DNA from: Pseudomonadota bacterium
GTDB taxonomy: Bacteria; Pseudomonadota; Alphaproteobacteria; Rhodospirillales; 2-02-FULL-58-16
Length of the DNA stretch: 7,968 nucleotides
Direction of reading: 5' to 3'
Assembly (NCBI GenBank): GCA_022560215.1
Contig: JADFTO010000126.1
Location: 1-7,968, forward strand
Position numbers and translations under genes: made by a program. A model generated the notes under the pieces. That model did no database searches. It was not told the DNA's origin and was given only the letters and a program-made list of their open reading frames with translations. Positions within the stretch are counted from its first letter, which is position 1. Each line of letters opens with the position of its first letter. Of the stretch, positions 6,175 to 7,968 are shown piece by piece.

Positions 6175-6820
6175 GCCGACGAGAGAGATTTTCCACCTTG
6201 AGAATCACCCCGGAGGGATCAGACAGGCTTATCGATCGACTCACGTCCATCTTCCATATTTTTGCCGATTCCGTCAATTCCTTATCCGCCTTTCGGCCTT
6301 TGAGGAAAAGGCACAGCCCGCCCTCCCTGACGAAGGGCCAGGCCAGCCCGAGGAGCCTCGGCAACGGCGCCAGCGCGCGGGCCGTGACCACCCCGGCCGG
6401 GAAGGGCGCCAGGTCCTCGACCCGGCAGTCGTGAACGCCGGCCCCGGCGCCCGTCTCGCGCATCACCCGGGAAAGGAAGGCGCACTTGCGCCCGTTGCTT
6501 TCCACCAGCTGGACCCTGGGCGCGCCCATGATGGCCAGCACCAGGCCGGGCAGCCCGGCGCCGCTGCCCAGGTCCAGCACGGCCTTCCCGTCATCGGGGA
6601 GCAGGGGATGGAGCTGGGCCGAATCGAGAACATGACGCCGCCAGGGATCATTCAGGCTGGCCCGGCCCACCAGGTTGATCCGTTCCCCCCAGCGCCGGAG
6701 CAGGTCCACGTAAACCTCCAGCCTTTCGAGGGTGTCGTCGGCGACGCCGGTCAGGTCCTGGAACCCGCTGGGGGTGAGGGGGGCACGGGGGGTGAGAGAG
6801 GATTGTTTCACGTGAAACAC
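6167..6820 (-). CDS. rsmG: 16S rRNA (guanine-N7) methyltransferase RsmG
   Basis: RsmG (GidB) uses S-adenosylmethionine to methylate N7 of G527 (E. coli numbering) in the 530 loop of 16S rRNA; its loss gives low-level streptomycin resistance in many bacteria. The 217 residues have RINLVG (48-52), RRHVLDSAQL (61-70), SAM motif I VLDLGSGAGLPG (81-92), VESNGRKCAFL (106-116), and the VTARAL block (145-150) followed by LFLKGRK. The start codon is GTG at 6818-6820: the first six residues MFHVKQ are encoded by the parS site, a peculiarity shared with other alphaproteobacterial rsmG genes as I recall. No other start gives the expected N-terminus. It begins 11 bases after the mnmG stop and overlaps parA by 8 bases. 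Confidence 0.96.
6804..6819. promoter_or_regulatory. parS: parS centromere site
   Basis: TGTTTCACGTGAAACA is a perfect 16-bp palindrome identical to the consensus parS bound by chromosomal ParB. It covers codons 1-6 of rsmG, so the same bases serve as centromere and coding sequence. ParB bound here would spread over mnmG, rsmG and its own operon, and could lower their transcription. I found no second exact copy in the window. Confidence 0.95.
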
Positions 6821-6831
6821 CAGAGCGCTAT

Positions 6832-7968
6832 TCAGGCCGTCAGCCGGCCCTCCCGCCGCCGCACCTGGCCGAGGAGAATGGTCAGGGCCGCCGGCGTCAC
6901 GCCCGAAATGCGGGCCGCCGCCCCGATGGTCGCCGGGCGGGCCCGGGACAGCTTCAGGCGCGCCTCGGCGGAAAGCCCGGGCATGGCGTCGAAGTCGAGA
7001 CCGGCGGGGAGCGCCAGGGACTCGTCCCGGCGGAAGGCCCGGATGTCGGCGTCCTGGCGGCGGATGTATCCCCGGTAGCGGGCCTCGATCTCAAGCTGCC
7101 GGGCGATGTCCGGCGGGATGTGGGCGAGCCGGGGCCAGAGCAAGGCCAAGCGCGCCATGTCCACGCCCGGGTAGGCCAGCAGTTCCCGGGCCCCCCGGCG
7201 CACCCCGTCCAGGTTGACCTCGATGCCCGAGTCCCCGATCCGGTTGGGGGTGGCGGAAAAGCCCTCCAGCAGGGCCCTGGCGTCCGCCAGCGCTTGTGCC
7301 TTGCCGGCGAAGGCGCGGGCCCGAACATGGGAGACCAGCCCGGCCGCCAGCCCTTTCGGCGTCAGCCGCTGATCGGCGTTGTCGGCCCTGAGCAGCAGCC
7401 GGTATTCGGCCCGGGACGTGAACATGCGGTAGGGTTCCTCGGTGCCCAGGGTGACCAGGTCGTCGATGAGGACTCCAATGTAGGCGTCGGCCCGGTCGAG
7501 GACGAAGGGCGGGCGGGCGGCCGCCGCCAGGGCGGCGTTGGCCCCGGCCATCAGGCCTTGCGCCGCGGCCTCCTCGTAGCCCGTGGTGCCGTTGATCTGG
7601 CCGGCGAGATAGAGGCCCGGCACACGCTCCGTCTCCAGGGTGGGGCGGAGCTCCCTGGGATCGATGAAATCATATTCGATGGCGTAACCGGGGCGCAGCA
7701 TGCGGGCCCCCTCGAGCCCCGGGATGGTGGCCAGCATGCGGACCTGGACCTCTTCGGGCAGGGACGTCGAGATGCCGTTGGGATAGACGGTGGGGTCGTC
7801 CAGGCCCTCGGGCTCCAGGAAGATGCGGTGGCTGCGGCGGTCGGCGAAGCGCACCACCTTGTCCTCGATGGAGGGGCAGTAGCGGGGGCCGGAGCTCTCG
7901 ATCCGGCTCGAATACATGGGCGAGCGGTGCAGGTTGGCGCGGATCAGCTCGTGGGTGCGGGCCGTGGT
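6832..7968 (-). CDS. mnmG: tRNA modification enzyme MnmG (GidA), 5' end outside window
   Basis: MnmG is an FAD-dependent protein that, with the GTPase MnmE, installs the carboxymethylaminomethyl group on wobble U34 of several tRNAs. Only the last 378 residues are present; the frame runs off the right edge, so the N-terminal FAD-binding Rossmann part (about 240 residues in relatives) is missing. The first in-window residues are TTARTHELIRANLHRSPMYS, which is internal family sequence; the methionine at 7917 is therefore not the start. Two family signatures are visible: GPRYCPSIEDKVVRF and AGQINGTTGYEEAAAQG. Others include GISTSLPEEVQ, RPGYAIEYDF and EEPYRMFTSRAEYRLLLR. The C-terminal helical domain, which contacts MnmE and tRNA, ends with RPATIGAAARISGVTPAALTILLGQVRRR. 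It leads the operon as seen here and ends with TGA 11 bases before rsmG. Confidence 0.97.
   Translation of the reverse strand, partial: TTARTHELIRANLHRSPMYSSRIESSGPRYCPSIEDKVVRFADRRSHRIFLEPEGLDDPTVYPNGISTSLPEEVQVRMLATIPGLEGARMLRPGYAIEYDFIDPRELRPTLETERVPGLYLAGQINGTTGYEEAAAQGLMAGANAALAAAARPPFVLDRADAYIGVLIDDLVTLGTEEPYRMFTSRAEYRLLLRADNADQRLTPKGLAAGLVSHVRARAFAGKAQALADARALLEGFSATPNRIGDSGIEVNLDGVRRGARELLAYPGVDMARLALLWPRLAHIPPDIARQLEIEARYRGYIRRQDADIRAFRRDESLALPAGLDFDAMPGLSAEARLKLSRARPATIGAAARISGVTPAALTILLGQVRRREGRLTA

Overview
The window is a GC-rich chromosomal segment of an alphaproteobacterium. Gene content and protein style point towards a Rhodospirillales-like lineage; this is an inference from remembered family sequences, not a search. 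It holds housekeeping genes near the replication origin. I see no phage, plasmid, IS element, CRISPR array, tRNA or rRNA.

Left part (1-2340): a PLP-homeostasis protein (YggS/PROSC family, + strand) converges on an L,D-transpeptidase-fold protein (- strand). Upstream of that is an unrecognised 281-residue protein (- strand) with one compact, conserved-looking module followed by a Pro/Ala-rich tail. The yggS stop codon lies inside a dispersed palindromic repeat.

Middle part (2343-4494): ribA, GTP cyclohydrolase II (- strand), is divergent from an orphan OmpR-type response regulator of the CenR/OtpR kind (+ strand). ribA carries an in-frame TAG exactly where the family has a conserved Gln (E. 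coli Gln108). The 86 codons after it still encode a perfect GCHII C-terminus, including the catalytic Asp/Arg pair and the GTP-binding loop. This is the most striking anomaly. It is either a recent nonsense mutation, a read-through event or a sequence error. The 325-base divergent intergenic region contains a composite element: a second copy of the repeat seen at yggS plus a perfect 26-bp palindrome in opposite orientation, with the 8-bp inverted ends CCTAGAGC/GCTCTAGG.

Right part (4517-7968): the classical origin-proximal operon mnmG-rsmG-parA-parB (all - strand, read right to left). It is tightly packed: 11-nt gap, 8-nt overlap, 1-nt overlap. A perfect 16-bp parS site is embedded in the first codons of rsmG, so the centromere, its CTPase (ParB) and the ParA ATPase lie together. 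mnmG runs off the right edge and lacks its N-terminal FAD-binding part.

The genes cover tRNA and rRNA modification (mnmG, rsmG), chromosome segregation (parA, parB, parS), riboflavin synthesis (ribA), envelope control and peptidoglycan modification (cenR-like regulator, L,D-transpeptidase) and vitamin B6 homeostasis (yggS). No convincing new multi-gene system is visible. The points worth a second look are the ribA amber codon, the palindromic repeat family and the unrecognised protein.
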